Below the pieces are notes generated by a model. It worked only from the letters and a program-made list of their open reading frames with translations, did no database searches and was not told where the DNA came from. This document shows positions 7,561 through 15,849 of a DNA stretch of 64,000 nucleotides, piece by piece (position 1 is the stretch's first letter; every line of letters starts with the position of its first letter). The DNA is taken from contig NZ_CP023407.1 of assembly GCF_003665435.1 (NCBI RefSeq), forward strand, positions 5,381,501-5,445,500. Reading direction: 5' to 3'. The position numbers were made by a program, and so were the translations under genes. Origin of the DNA: Streptomyces fungicidicus. GTDB taxonomy: Bacteria; Actinomycetota; Actinomycetes; Streptomycetales; Streptomycetaceae.

Positions 7561-9659
7561 TGGACGGCTGCCTTCTCGCTCGGGACCGGGGCGGGGGACT
7601 GGGCCTGGATCGCCGTGATGGCGACGGTGTTCACGATGTCCTGGACGAGGGCGCCGCGGGACAGGTCGTTGACCGGCTTGCGCAGCCCCTGGAGCACCGG
7701 GCCGACGGCGATGGCGCCGGCCGAGCGCTGCACGGCCTTGTAGGTGTTGTTGCCGGTGTTCAGGTCGGGGAAGATCAGCACCGTCGCCTGCCCCGCGACC
7801 TCCGAGCCCGGCAGCTTGGTCGCCGCGACCGACGGCTCCACGGCCGCGTCGTACTGGATCGGCCCCTCGATCCGCAGATCGGGCCGGCGCGAGCGCACCA
7901 GCTCGGTGGCCGTGCGCACCTTGTCGACGTCGGCGCCGGAACCGGACGTGCCCGTCGAGTACGACAGCATCGCGATCCGCGGCTCCACCCCGAAGCGCGC
8001 CGCCGTCACCGCGGACTGCACGGCGATGTCGGCGAGCTGCTCGGCGTCCGGGTCCGGGTTGACCGCGCAGTCGCCGTAGACCAGCACCTTGTCGGCCAGG
8101 CACATGAAGAAGACGGAGGAGACGATGTCCGCGTCCGGCTTGGTCTTGATGATCTCGAACGCCGGACGGATCGTCGCGGCCGTGGAGTGCACCGAGCCGG
8201 ACACCATGCCGTCGGCGAGGCCCTCCTGCACCATCAGCGTGCCGAAGTAGTTCACGTCCGAGACGACGTCGTAGGCCAGCTCCACGGTGACGCCCCGGTG
8301 GGCGCGCAGCGCCGCGTACTTCTCGGCGAAGGAGTCCCGCAGCTCGGAGGTGGCCGGGTCGATCAGCCGGCTGTCGCCGAGGTCGACGCCCAGGTCGGCG
8401 GCCTTCTTGCGGATCAGGTCGACGTCGCCGAGCAGGGTCAGCTCGCACACGCCCCGGCGCAGCAGCACCTCCGCCGCGTGCAGCACCCGCTCCTCGGCGC
8501 CCTCGGGGAGCACCACCCGGCGCAGGTCGGAGCGGGCCTGTTCGAGCAGCTTGTGCTCGAACATCATCGGGGTGACACGGTCGCTGCTGGGCGCGGAGAC
8601 CCGCTTGGTGAGGTCGGAGGTGTCGGCGTACCGCTCGAAGAGGCCGAGGGCCCGCTCCGCCTTGCGCGGGGTGGCCGCGTTGAGCTTGCCCTCCAGGGAG
8701 AAGAGCTGCTCGGCGGTGGGGAAGCTGTTGCCGGGCACCGAGAGCACCGGGGTGCCGGGGGCGAGCCGGTCCGACAGGGTGAGGATGTCCTCGTCGGGCT
8801 CCTCGCCCAGGGTGAGCAGCACCCCGGCTATCGGCGGGGTGCCCGCGCTGTGCGCGGCCAGCGCGCCGACGACCAGGTCGGCGCGGTCGCCGGGGGTGAC
8901 CACCAGACAGCCCGGGGTCAGGGCGGCGAGGAAGTTCGGCAGCATCGCGCCGCCGAAGACGAAGTCCAGCGCGTCGCGGGCCAGCCCGGAGTCGTCGCCG
9001 AGCACCACCTTCGCGCCGAGGGTGTGCGCGATCTGGGAGACGGTCGGGGCGGAGAGCGCCGGCTCGTCGGGAAAGACGTAGCAGGGCACCGGCAGCCGGT
9101 TGGTCAGCCGCTCGGCGATCTCGTCCCGGTCGTCGCGGGCGACCCGGTTGACCGCCATGGCGAGCACGTCGCAGCCCAGGGTGGCGTAGGCGCGGTAGGC
9201 GTTGCGGGTCTCGGCGCGCACCGACTCGGCGGTCTGCCGGCGGCCGCCCACCACCGGGATCACCGAGGCGCCGAACTCGTTGGCGAGCCGGGCGTTCAGC
9301 GACAGTTCGTCGGGGAGCTGGGTGTCGGCGTAGTCGGTGCCGAGGACGAGCACGACGTCGTAGTCGCGGGCGACGCGGTGGAACCGCTCGACGAGGGTGG
9401 ACACCAGCTCGTCCGTGCCCCGCTCGGCCTGCAGCGCGGACGCCTCGTGGTAGTCGAGACCGTAGACGGTCGCCGGGTCCTGGGTGAGCCGGTAGCGGGC
9501 CCGCAGCAGCTCGAAGAGGCGGTCGGGCCCGTCGTGCACCAGCGGACGGAAGACCCCCACCCGGTCGACCTGCCGGGTCAGGAGCTCCATGACCCCGAGC
9601 TCGACGACCTGGCGGCCGTCGCCGCGGTCGATACCGGTCACGTACACGCTGCGGGTCAC
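7557..9659 (-). CDS. pta: phosphate acetyltransferase, long form
   Basis: 700 aa, the long three-domain form. It interconverts acetyl-CoA and acetyl phosphate. An N-terminal BioD-like P-loop-fold domain (about 1-200; SVYVTGIDRGDGRQVVELGVMELL, with the Walker motif degenerate) is followed by a DRTGG-type regulatory domain (about 210-350). The catalytic PTA domain fills about 370-700 (MFEHKLLEQARSDLRRVVLPEGAEERVL, STGTSGSGADVDKV, LIFPDLNTGNNTYKAVQR). The GTG start at 9659 has GGAGAG just upstream; the longer ATG frame begins in unrelated sequence. With ackA it forms the acetate overflow/acetate activation pathway. It diverges from pfkA. Confidence 0.94.
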   Translation of the reverse strand: MTRSVYVTGIDRGDGRQVVELGVMELLTRQVDRVGVFRPLVHDGPDRLFELLRARYRLTQDPATVYGLDYHEASALQAERGTDELVSTLVERFHRVARDYDVVLVLGTDYADTQLPDELSLNARLANEFGASVIPVVGGRRQTAESVRAETRNAYRAYATLGCDVLAMAVNRVARDDRDEIAERLTNRLPVPCYVFPDEPALSAPTVSQIAHTLGAKVVLGDDSGLARDALDFVFGGAMLPNFLAALTPGCLVVTPGDRADLVVGALAAHSAGTPPIAGVLLTLGEEPDEDILTLSDRLAPGTPVLSVPGNSFPTAEQLFSLEGKLNAATPRKAERALGLFERYADTSDLTKRVSAPSSDRVTPMMFEHKLLEQARSDLRRVVLPEGAEERVLHAAEVLLRRGVCELTLLGDVDLIRKKAADLGVDLGDSRLIDPATSELRDSFAEKYAALRAHRGVTVELAYDVVSDVNYFGTLMVQEGLADGMVSGSVHSTAATIRPAFEIIKTKPDADIVSSVFFMCLADKVLVYGDCAVNPDPDAEQLADIAVQSAVTAARFGVEPRIAMLSYSTGTSGSGADVDKVRTATELVRSRRPDLRIEGPIQYDAAVEPSVAATKLPGSEVAGQATVLIFPDLNTGNNTYKAVQRSAGAIAVGPVLQGLRKPVNDLSRGALVQDIVNTVAITAIQAQSPAPVPSEKAAVQ

Positions 9660-9739
9660 GCGCGCTCTCCGTTTCGTCGGGGGCCGCAAGAGGCATCGTC
9701 GGGCCAGAAAAATCGCCCACCGAGGTGAGCAGATCCCTC

Positions 9740-9768
9740 TTGACAATACCTCCGGCGCTGGTTAAGAC
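9740..9768 (+). promoter_or_regulatory. pfkA promoter (TTGACA-17-TAAGAC)
   Basis: A perfect -35 TTGACA (9740-9745), 17-bp spacer and TAAGAC -10 (9763-9768), about 90 bp before the pfkA start. This resembles a vegetative HrdB promoter and would give a leader of roughly 85 nt. Confidence 0.6.
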
Positions 9769-9860
9769 GCCCGCCCATGGGGCCTCGGCGCGGGAGCGGG
9801 GGACATGAAACAATCGAAGCCGGCTCACCGGAACCGACATCGACCAGGAGACAGAGCACG

Positions 9861-10886
9861 ATGCGTATAGGAGTCCTCACCGCAGGCGGCGACTGCCCTG
9901 GGCTGAACGCGGTGATCCGGTCGGTCGTGCACCGCGCGGTCGACAACTACGGCGACGAGGTCATCGGCTTCGAGGACGGCTACTCCGGCCTGCTGGACGG
10001 CCGCTACCGACCGCTCGACCTCAACGCGGTCAGCGGCATCCTGGCCCGCGGCGGCACGATACTGGGCTCCTCCCGGCTGGAGCGCGACCGGCTTCGCGAG
10101 GCCTGCGAGAACGCCTCCGACATGATCCGCGACTTCGGCATCGACGCGCTGATCCCGATCGGCGGCGAGGGCACGCTGACCGCGGCCCGCATGCTGTCCG
10201 ACGCCGGTCTGCCGGTGGTCGGGGTCCCGAAGACGATCGACAACGACATCTCCTCCACCGACCGCACCTTCGGCTTCGACACCGCCGTGGGCGTCGCCAC
10301 CGAGGCGATGGACCGGCTGAAGACCACCGCCGAGTCCCACCAGCGGGTGATGGTCGTCGAGGTCATGGGCCGGCACGCGGGCTGGATCGCCCTGGAGTCC
10401 GGCATGGCCGCCGGCGCCCACGGCATCTGCCTGCCCGAGCGTCCCTTCGACCCGGCGCAGCTGGTGAAGATGGTCGAGGAACGCTTCGCCCGCGGCAAGA
10501 AGTTCGCCGTCATCTGCGTCGCCGAGGGCGCCCACCCCGCCGACGGGACCATGGACTACGGCAAGGGCGAGATCGACAAGTTCGGGCACGAGCGCTTCCA
10601 GGGCATCGGCACGGCACTGGCGCACGAGCTGGAGCGGCGGCTCGGCAAGGAGGCGAAGCCGGTCATCCTCGGACACGTCCAGCGCGGTGGCACGCCGACG
10701 GCGTACGACCGTGTGCTCGCGACGCGGTTCGGGTGGCACGCGGTGGAGGCGGCGCACCGGGGCGACTTCGGCAAGATGACGTCCCTGCGGGGGACCGACA
10801 TCGTGATGGTGCCGCTGGCGGAGGCGGTGACCGAGCTGAAGACGGTTCCTGGGGACCGGATGGACGAGGCGGAGTCCGTGTTCTAG
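9861..10886 (+). CDS. pfkA: 6-phosphofructokinase
   Basis: 341 aa, cytoplasmic. It phosphorylates fructose-6-phosphate to the 1,6-bisphosphate. Motifs are MRIGVLTAGGDCPGLNAVI (phosphate binding), IPIGGEGTLTAARML, the catalytic PKTIDNDI (Asp base), EVMGRHAGWIAL and LGHVQRGGTPTAYDR. In E. coli numbering, position 104 is Gly, as in ATP-dependent enzymes, but position 124 is Lys, as in PPi-dependent ones. This mixed pattern is typical of the actinomycete group III enzymes, which use ATP (family knowledge). ATG at 9861 chosen with the CAGGAGACAG site. Divergent from pta-ackA; Streptomyces usually has three such genes. Confidence 0.95.
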   Translation: MRIGVLTAGGDCPGLNAVIRSVVHRAVDNYGDEVIGFEDGYSGLLDGRYRPLDLNAVSGILARGGTILGSSRLERDRLREACENASDMIRDFGIDALIPIGGEGTLTAARMLSDAGLPVVGVPKTIDNDISSTDRTFGFDTAVGVATEAMDRLKTTAESHQRVMVVEVMGRHAGWIALESGMAAGAHGICLPERPFDPAQLVKMVEERFARGKKFAVICVAEGAHPADGTMDYGKGEIDKFGHERFQGIGTALAHELERRLGKEAKPVILGHVQRGGTPTAYDRVLATRFGWHAVEAAHRGDFGKMTSLRGTDIVMVPLAEAVTELKTVPGDRMDEAESVF

Positions 10887-10909
10887 GAAGGGTGTCCGGG
10901 CCTGTGGGG

Positions 10910-10935
10910 CGGGGCCGTGTGCCGACACGGCCCCG
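10910..10935. terminator. bidirectional terminator, pfkA / XRE gene
   Basis: CGGGGCCGTGT pairs perfectly with ACACGGCCCCG around a GCCG loop, between two convergent genes. Confidence 0.75.
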
Positions 10936-10941
10936 TGTCTC

Positions 10942-11649
10942 CTACAGGGTCCCCGTCGCCGCCCAGAAGTGGTCGACGATCCTGTCGAGGTACTCGTCGC
11001 CCGCCTCGTCGGGTCCGCTGCTGCCCCAGTTGAGGGTGGCGGCCATATGGGCCCGGTAGTCCTGGTGCAGTTGGTGGAGGGCCGCTTCCAGGCTGCGGCG
11101 GTCCATGGGCACGAGCCTGGCGACCGGGCGGACGTAGGCCCCCCAGCGGGTGGTCGCCGCGCCGCGCAGCAGCTCCGCGAGTTTCTCCTCCCGGCCGGTG
11201 ACGGTGACGACGTCGGCCAGGGACAGTGCCAGCAGCCGGGCCAGGGCGGCGACCTGCCGGTCGGTGCCGCGCCAGCGGCCGGTCTCCTCCATCCGCAGAT
11301 AAGCGTGGAGTTCGTGGCCGACCGTGCGGGCCACCTCCTCGGGCGACAGTCCCCGTGCGACCCGGTGTTCGCGCAGGGTGCGCGGCCGCCCGATGAGATC
11401 ACCCGGCGAGCACCACAACGCGCACGCCAGCGCGGCGAGTTCGGTGTGGGAAGGGGCGGCGCTCCGGCGTTCCCAGGCGTCGACGAGAGCGGACGTGACG
11501 TACGGCAGCCCGTAGGAGACGCGCAGGGCGTGGGCCACCTGTTCCGGGCCCATGCCGAGTCCGGTACGGAGCCGTCGGGCGGCGGGGGCGTTGAACGGCG
11601 GGGGCGGATGGCGGTCCCCGGCAGCGGAAGGTCGGCGCACGGCCCACAA
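10942..11649 (-). CDS. XRE-type helix-turn-helix regulator with two HTH units
   Basis: 235 aa from a TTG at 11649 (or 232 from GTG at 11640; neither ribosome site is strong). Two Cro/C1-like HTH regions are visible. The first is around residues 28-75 (LRTGLGMGPEQVAHALRVSYGLPYVTSALVDAWERRSAAPSH), the second around 90-145 (LREHRVARGLSPEEVARTVGHELHAYLRMEETGRWRGTDRQVAALA). The C-terminal 80 residues (VRPVARLVPMDRRSLEAALHQLHQDYRAHMAATLNW) look like an all-helical dimerisation or effector domain. It stands alone between convergent pfkA and the sugar transporter operon; target unknown. Confidence 0.8.
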   Translation of the reverse strand: MWAVRRPSAAGDRHPPPPFNAPAARRLRTGLGMGPEQVAHALRVSYGLPYVTSALVDAWERRSAAPSHTELAALACALWCSPGDLIGRPRTLREHRVARGLSPEEVARTVGHELHAYLRMEETGRWRGTDRQVAALARLLALSLADVVTVTGREEKLAELLRGAATTRWGAYVRPVARLVPMDRRSLEAALHQLHQDYRAHMAATLNWGSSGPDEAGDEYLDRIVDHFWAATGTL

Positions 11650-11865
11650 GCTAGGGCCGCCGGGCGGGGCTGACTACACTCTGTTCGGCCAGGATTACGG
11701 AGTGTGGAACGGCCCGGCCGGCGGCGTGCGGCCGTTAACGATCATTCACGCATATGCCCACTGACCTTGCCGTTCCTGGACCGCTCCTACGGCGGCGCAG
11801 GCGTCCTGCACGCCCCGGACAGGCCCGTTCGCCGCACGGCGCGCGGCGCAAACCCGCCGCCCCGC

Positions 11866-12699
11866 TCACCCCTTCACCGCCCCGCCCAGCGCGAACCCCC
11901 CTCCCAGCCGCCGCGCGATCAGCACGTACAGCAGGATCACGGGCGTCGAGTAGACGATCGAGAACGCGGCGAGCTGCCCGTACGCCACCATGCCGCGGTT
12001 GCCGAAGAAGTCGTTGATGCTCACGGAGGCCGGCATCTGGTCCGGGGTGAGCAGCAGCATGAAGGGGACGAAGAAGTTCCCCCACATCATCACGAACGAG
12101 AAGACCGTCACCACCGCCACGCCCGGCCCCATCAGCGGCAGCACGATCCGGGCCAGGGACTGCAGGGACGACGCCCCGTCCGTCCAGGCCGCCTCCTCCA
12201 GCTCTTTGGGCACGCCGTCCATGAAGTTCTTCATCAGCCAGATCGCGAAGGGCAGTTGGGAGGCGGCGAAGAAGAAGACGGTGCCCTGCATGGTGTCGAT
12301 CAGATCCACCCTGACGAACAGCGCGTACACCGGCACCATGATCGCGGTGATCGGCAGGCTGGTCGCGAAGAGGATGGTCAGCAGGAAGGGGCGGTTGAGG
12401 CGGGAGTGGAAGCGGGAGAGCGGATAGGCGGCGAGCGCGGCGCACACCACGGTCAGCGCGGTCGCGCCCCCGCACAGAACGAGGCTGTTCAGCAGCGGGG
12501 TGAAGGTGATCTCGTCGGTGAGGATCGCGTCGAAGTGGTCCAGGGTGAGACCGTCGGGGGCCTTCACCCGGAGACCGGCGCGCGGATCGAGCGCGGACAG
12601 CACCACCCAGGCGAGCGGCAGCACGAACGCGGCGGCGACGGCCAGCAGCCCGGCGTCCGCGGCGAGGCGCCGGGCGGTGCGGCGTGAGGAGAGGGCCAT
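11866..12699 (-). CDS. sugar ABC transporter permease (MalG type)
   Basis: 277 aa, six transmembrane segments. The inner-membrane coupling loop EEAAWTDGASSLQSLARIVLPL matches the EAA motif of CUT1 carbohydrate importers. It is the last gene of a three-gene operon (binding protein, MalF-type, MalG-type), 6 bp after the MalF-type stop. No ATPase gene is present, which in Streptomyces normally means the shared ATPase MsiK energises the importer (family knowledge). The substrate cannot be read from the sequence; the DasR-like site upstream points to amino sugar or chitin/cellulose oligosaccharide (inference). Confidence 0.93.
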   Translation of the reverse strand: MALSSRRTARRLAADAGLLAVAAAFVLPLAWVVLSALDPRAGLRVKAPDGLTLDHFDAILTDEITFTPLLNSLVLCGGATALTVVCAALAAYPLSRFHSRLNRPFLLTILFATSLPITAIMVPVYALFVRVDLIDTMQGTVFFFAASQLPFAIWLMKNFMDGVPKELEEAAWTDGASSLQSLARIVLPLMGPGVAVVTVFSFVMMWGNFFVPFMLLLTPDQMPASVSINDFFGNRGMVAYGQLAAFSIVYSTPVILLYVLIARRLGGGFALGGAVKG

Positions 12700-12705
12700 G
12701 ACGGG

Positions 12706-13575
12706 TCAGACCTCCGTCCGCAGCAGACGCAGATAGACGAGCGAGAACAGCGAGCCGACCAGCAGGAGCAGCAGCGCGACCGCCGTCCCGTAGCCGATCA
12801 GGCTGTTCTGGAAGGCCTGTTCGTACATGAACAGCGGCAGCGTCTGGCTCTTGCCGCCGGGGCCGCCCCTCGTCATCACCCAGATCAGCCCGAACACCGA
12901 GAGCGTCTGGAGCGTGTTGAGCATCAGGTTGGTGCCGATGGAGCGGCGGATCATCGGCAGGGTGATGTGCCACATCCGGCGCCAGCCGCCGGCGCCGTCC
13001 ACCTCGGCGGCCTCGGTGATCTCCTTGGGGATCTCGTCGAGGGCGGCCGAGTACACCAGCATCGAGAACGCCGTGCCGCGCCAGACGTTGGCGAACGACA
13101 CCGCCAGGATCGGCAGGGTGTACAGCCAGTTCTGCGACGGCAGGTGCAGGAGGTCCAGGACGGCGTTGAGCGTCCCCTCGCGGCGGAAGAAGGCGTACAG
13201 CAGGAACCCGGCCACGACCTCCGGCAGCACCCACGCCGTGACCACGATGCCGCCGGTGAGCGTGCGCACCGGTTTGGACGCCCGCCGCATCAGCGAGGCC
13301 AGCGCCAGCCCGAGCGTGTTCTGCCCGACCAGCGACGACAGCACGGTGAACACCACCGTCAGCCATACGGCGTTGAGGAAGTCCTCGTCCCCGAACGCCC
13401 GCCGGAAGTTCTCCAGGCCGACGAACGACTCCTCCGCCTGACCGGTCAGCTGGAGATCGGTGAAGGCGATCAGGACGCAGTACGCGATCGGCCCGGCGAG
13501 GAACAGGAGCAGCAGGGCCAGCGCGGGGGTGAGGGGCAGGAAGCGGGGGAGGAGCCGGCGCGCCCCGTCGCTCAC
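12706..13575 (-). CDS. sugar ABC transporter permease (MalF type)
   Basis: 289 aa, six or seven transmembrane helices starting with FLPLTPALALLLLFLAGPIAYCVLIAF. The cytoplasmic EAA loop reads KEITEAAEVDGAGGWRRMWHITLPMI. The GTG start at 13575 overlaps the TGA of the binding-protein gene (GTGA), so translation is coupled. It forms the channel heterodimer with the downstream MalG-type permease. Confidence 0.93.
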   Translation of the reverse strand: MSDGARRLLPRFLPLTPALALLLLFLAGPIAYCVLIAFTDLQLTGQAEESFVGLENFRRAFGDEDFLNAVWLTVVFTVLSSLVGQNTLGLALASLMRRASKPVRTLTGGIVVTAWVLPEVVAGFLLYAFFRREGTLNAVLDLLHLPSQNWLYTLPILAVSFANVWRGTAFSMLVYSAALDEIPKEITEAAEVDGAGGWRRMWHITLPMIRRSIGTNLMLNTLQTLSVFGLIWVMTRGGPGGKSQTLPLFMYEQAFQNSLIGYGTAVALLLLLVGSLFSLVYLRLLRTEV

Positions 13576-14948
13576 CTCTCGACGACCTGGTTGTCGGTGG
13601 CGTCCCTGAGCGCGTCGTCGTAGCCGCGCGCGGCCTCCTCGACCGACATGTCACCCGTGGTCACGCCCTCCATCGCCTCCTGGATGGCCGTCGAGACCTT
13701 CGGGTACGCCGGGTACGCGGGCCGGTAGTGGGTGTGCTCCACCAGGCCGGTGAAGAAGCTGATGCCGGGCTGGGCCTCGGCGTACGCGGGGTCGTTCGCG
13801 ACGTCCTCGCGGACCGCGATGCCGGAGTTGGCGACGTACCACTTCTGCGCGTTGGCCTTGGTCTGCATCGTCTTGATGAACTCGAAGGCCAGGTCCGGGT
13901 TGCCCGCCTTGGCCGGGACCGCCCAGGTCCAGCCGCCGGACATGCTCACCCTGCCGGGGGCCTGCCCGTTCTGCGTCGGCATCGCGGCGAGACCCAGCTC
14001 CTTCGACCACTCGGGCCACTCGTGCCCGCTGCCCTCCAGCCAGTCCTGCGGCAGCCAGGAGCCGTCCAGCGCGATACCGAGCCTGCCCTGCGGCAGCCAC
14101 TCGCCGCGCACCCGGGTGCCGACGTTGGGATCGAGGGCGTCGGAGACCTCCGGGCCGAGCTTCTCCCGGTAGACCGTCTCGACGAAGGCGAGGGAGTCCT
14201 CGAACCCCTTCCCCGAGGTGATCCACTTCTTGCCGCCCTTGTCGTAGAGCGGGTCGGACGTGGCGTCGCCGGTGCCGTAGAGCAGCATCTCGAAGGTCTG
14301 CATGGTGGCCGCCTCACCGACCGGCTTGCCGGTGTAGACGTTCAGCGGGATGACGTCCGGGACCTTCTCCTTGATGGTGCGGGCCGCCTCCAGCACCTCG
14401 TCCCAGGTCCTCGGCTGCCAGTCGGTGGGGAGTCCGGCCTTGGCGAAGACGTCCTTGCTGAACCACAGCCCCCGGGTGTCGGTGCCGTCCGGGACGCCGT
14501 ACGTCTTGCCGTCCTCGCCCTTGGCCGCCGCCTTCGCGGTGTCGATGAACCGCTCCCAGTCCTTCCACTTCGCCAGATACGGGTCGAGGGGCTTCAAGTA
14601 CCCGCTGGTGATGTCGGAGTTGATGAGGAAGGTGTCCTCGTAGACCAGGTCGGGCGCGGTCTTGGGGGAGCGGAGCATCTGCTGGAGCTTGGTGTAGTAC
14701 TCGGCGTCCGGGGCCTTGATGGGGACGAGCTCCACCTTCTTGCCGGGGTTCGCCTTCTCGAACTGCTCCTTGATGTCCGCGAGATAGGTGTCCATCACCT
14801 TGATGGAGTTGTCCGTGGACTGCTTGAACGAGACCTTGACGGTGTCGGGATCACTGCCGGAGCCACCGCCGCAGGCGGTGAGCGTGGCCGCGGCGGCGAG
14901 GGTGAGGGCGAGAGCGGTGGGGAGGGCGGCGGTGGGGCGCACGGGCAT
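13572..14948 (-). CDS. sugar ABC transporter solute-binding lipoprotein
   Basis: 458 aa from ATG 14948 (AGGAGG directly upstream; an in-frame GTG at 14966 is possible). The signal peptide ends in the lipobox LTAC, so the mature protein is a lipoprotein anchored by Cys26 on the outside of the membrane. The body is a typical family 1 extracellular sugar-binding protein: VKVSFKQSTDNSIKVMDTYLADIKEQFEKANPG, a LKPLDPYLAKW segment, FAKAGLPTDWQPRTWDEVLEAARTIKEK and MSGGWTWAVPAKAGNPDLAFEFIKTM. It is first in the importer operon and preceded by a DasR-like box at 15009-15024. Confidence 0.93.
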   Translation of the reverse strand: MPVRPTAALPTALALTLAAAATLTACGGGSGSDPDTVKVSFKQSTDNSIKVMDTYLADIKEQFEKANPGKKVELVPIKAPDAEYYTKLQQMLRSPKTAPDLVYEDTFLINSDITSGYLKPLDPYLAKWKDWERFIDTAKAAAKGEDGKTYGVPDGTDTRGLWFSKDVFAKAGLPTDWQPRTWDEVLEAARTIKEKVPDVIPLNVYTGKPVGEAATMQTFEMLLYGTGDATSDPLYDKGGKKWITSGKGFEDSLAFVETVYREKLGPEVSDALDPNVGTRVRGEWLPQGRLGIALDGSWLPQDWLEGSGHEWPEWSKELGLAAMPTQNGQAPGRVSMSGGWTWAVPAKAGNPDLAFEFIKTMQTKANAQKWYVANSGIAVREDVANDPAYAEAQPGISFFTGLVEHTHYRPAYPAYPKVSTAIQEAMEGVTTGDMSVEEAARGYDDALRDATDNQVVER

Positions 14949-15008
14949 GACCTCCTGCGGACGCACTTCGTTGTGGCGCGGGAACGGCTGCCCGGTGAAC
15001 GTAGGTTG

Positions 15009-15024
15009 AGTGGTCTAGTCAGGT
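15009..15024 (-). promoter_or_regulatory. DasR-like (dre) operator upstream of sugar importer
   Basis: AGTGGTCTAGTCAGGT matches the published dre consensus AGTGGTCTAGACCACT at 12 of 16 positions, including the full left half and the central TCTAG. It lies about 60 bp before the binding-protein start, a normal operator position. The right half is poorly conserved, so another GntR-family regulator is also possible. Confidence 0.45.
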
Positions 15025-15153
15025 CAATGCGTCTGCGGAGAATCGCGTGCCGACCGCTGCGGCCGGAGGGTCACCGCGCCGAGGCCCGCGCCGACGCCCC
15101 CGCGGAAGCCACCGAGGCCCGCGCCCGGGCCGTGCGACTGGGCCGCTCCTCCC

Positions 15154-15849
15154 TCAGCGCCCCTTCTCCGCCTCCCTGACCCACCGGTACTGCAGCTCCG
15201 GCCGGCCCACCGTGCCGTACTGCGGGCGGCGGGCCGCGCGGCCGGCGTCGACCAGGTGTTCCAGATAGCGGCGGGCCGTGATGCGGGAGATGCCGACCGC
15301 CTCAGCGACCCCGGCAGCCGTCAGGCCCTCCCCGGCGTCGCGCAGGGCCACCGTCACCCGCTCCAGCGTGGGGGCGCTGAGGCCCTTGGGCAGGGCGGCG
15401 GGGCCGGGGGCGCGCAACGCCGCCAGCGCCCGGTCCACCTCGTCCTGCCCGCTGGCCTCGCCCACCGCCGCGTGGAACTCGGCGTAGCGCACCAGCCGGT
15501 CCCGCAGGGTCGCGAAGGTGAACGGCTTCAGGACGTACTGCACGACCCCCAGCGACACCCCCTCCCGCACGACCGCGAGGTCCCGCGCCGAGGTCACCGC
15601 GATCACGTCGGCGTGGTGGCCGGCCGCCCGCAGCGAGCGGGCCAGCTGGAGTCCGTGCACATCGGGCAGGTGCAGGTCGAGGAGGAGCAGGTCGACGGGG
15701 GTGCGGTCCAGGGCCCGGCGGGCCTCCGCGCCGGTGTGCGCCTTGCCGACCGCGACGAAGCCCGGCACCCGTCCGACGTACATCACATGGGCGTCGGCGG
15801 CGACCGGATCGTCCTCGACCACCAGCACTCTGATGGGCTCCCCGGTCAT
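15154..15849 (-). CDS. CitB/DcuR-type response regulator
   Basis: 231 aa. The receiver domain (about 5-125) has the acidic pair EDD in IRVLVVEDDPVAADAHV, the phospho-acceptor Asp in DLLLLDLHLPD, the conserved Thr/Ser in IAVTSARD and Lys in YVLKPF. The C-terminal HTH (about 165-220; GLTAAGVAEAVGISRITARRYLEHLVDAGRAARRPQYGTVGRPELQYRW) is of the CitT/DcuR kind. The ATG overlaps the stop of the sensor kinase gene (ATGA). Expected job: activate dctA, which is divergent from this operon, in response to C4-dicarboxylate or citrate. Confidence 0.92.
   Translation of the reverse strand: MTGEPIRVLVVEDDPVAADAHVMYVGRVPGFVAVGKAHTGAEARRALDRTPVDLLLLDLHLPDVHGLQLARSLRAAGHHADVIAVTSARDLAVVREGVSLGVVQYVLKPFTFATLRDRLVRYAEFHAAVGEASGQDEVDRALAALRAPGPAALPKGLSAPTLERVTVALRDAGEGLTAAGVAEAVGISRITARRYLEHLVDAGRAARRPQYGTVGRPELQYRWVREAEKGR

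Noticed and set aside
6349..9840. 1163-codon frame suggesting a Pta-AckA fusion or frameshift
   Set aside because: The upstream part is pta read out of frame. The real genes meet at a clean GTGA overlap, and both have complete family signatures.
11754..12017. Small plus-strand gene between XRE regulator and permease
   Set aside because: Arg/Pro-rich translation antisense to the permease end, with no ribosome site.
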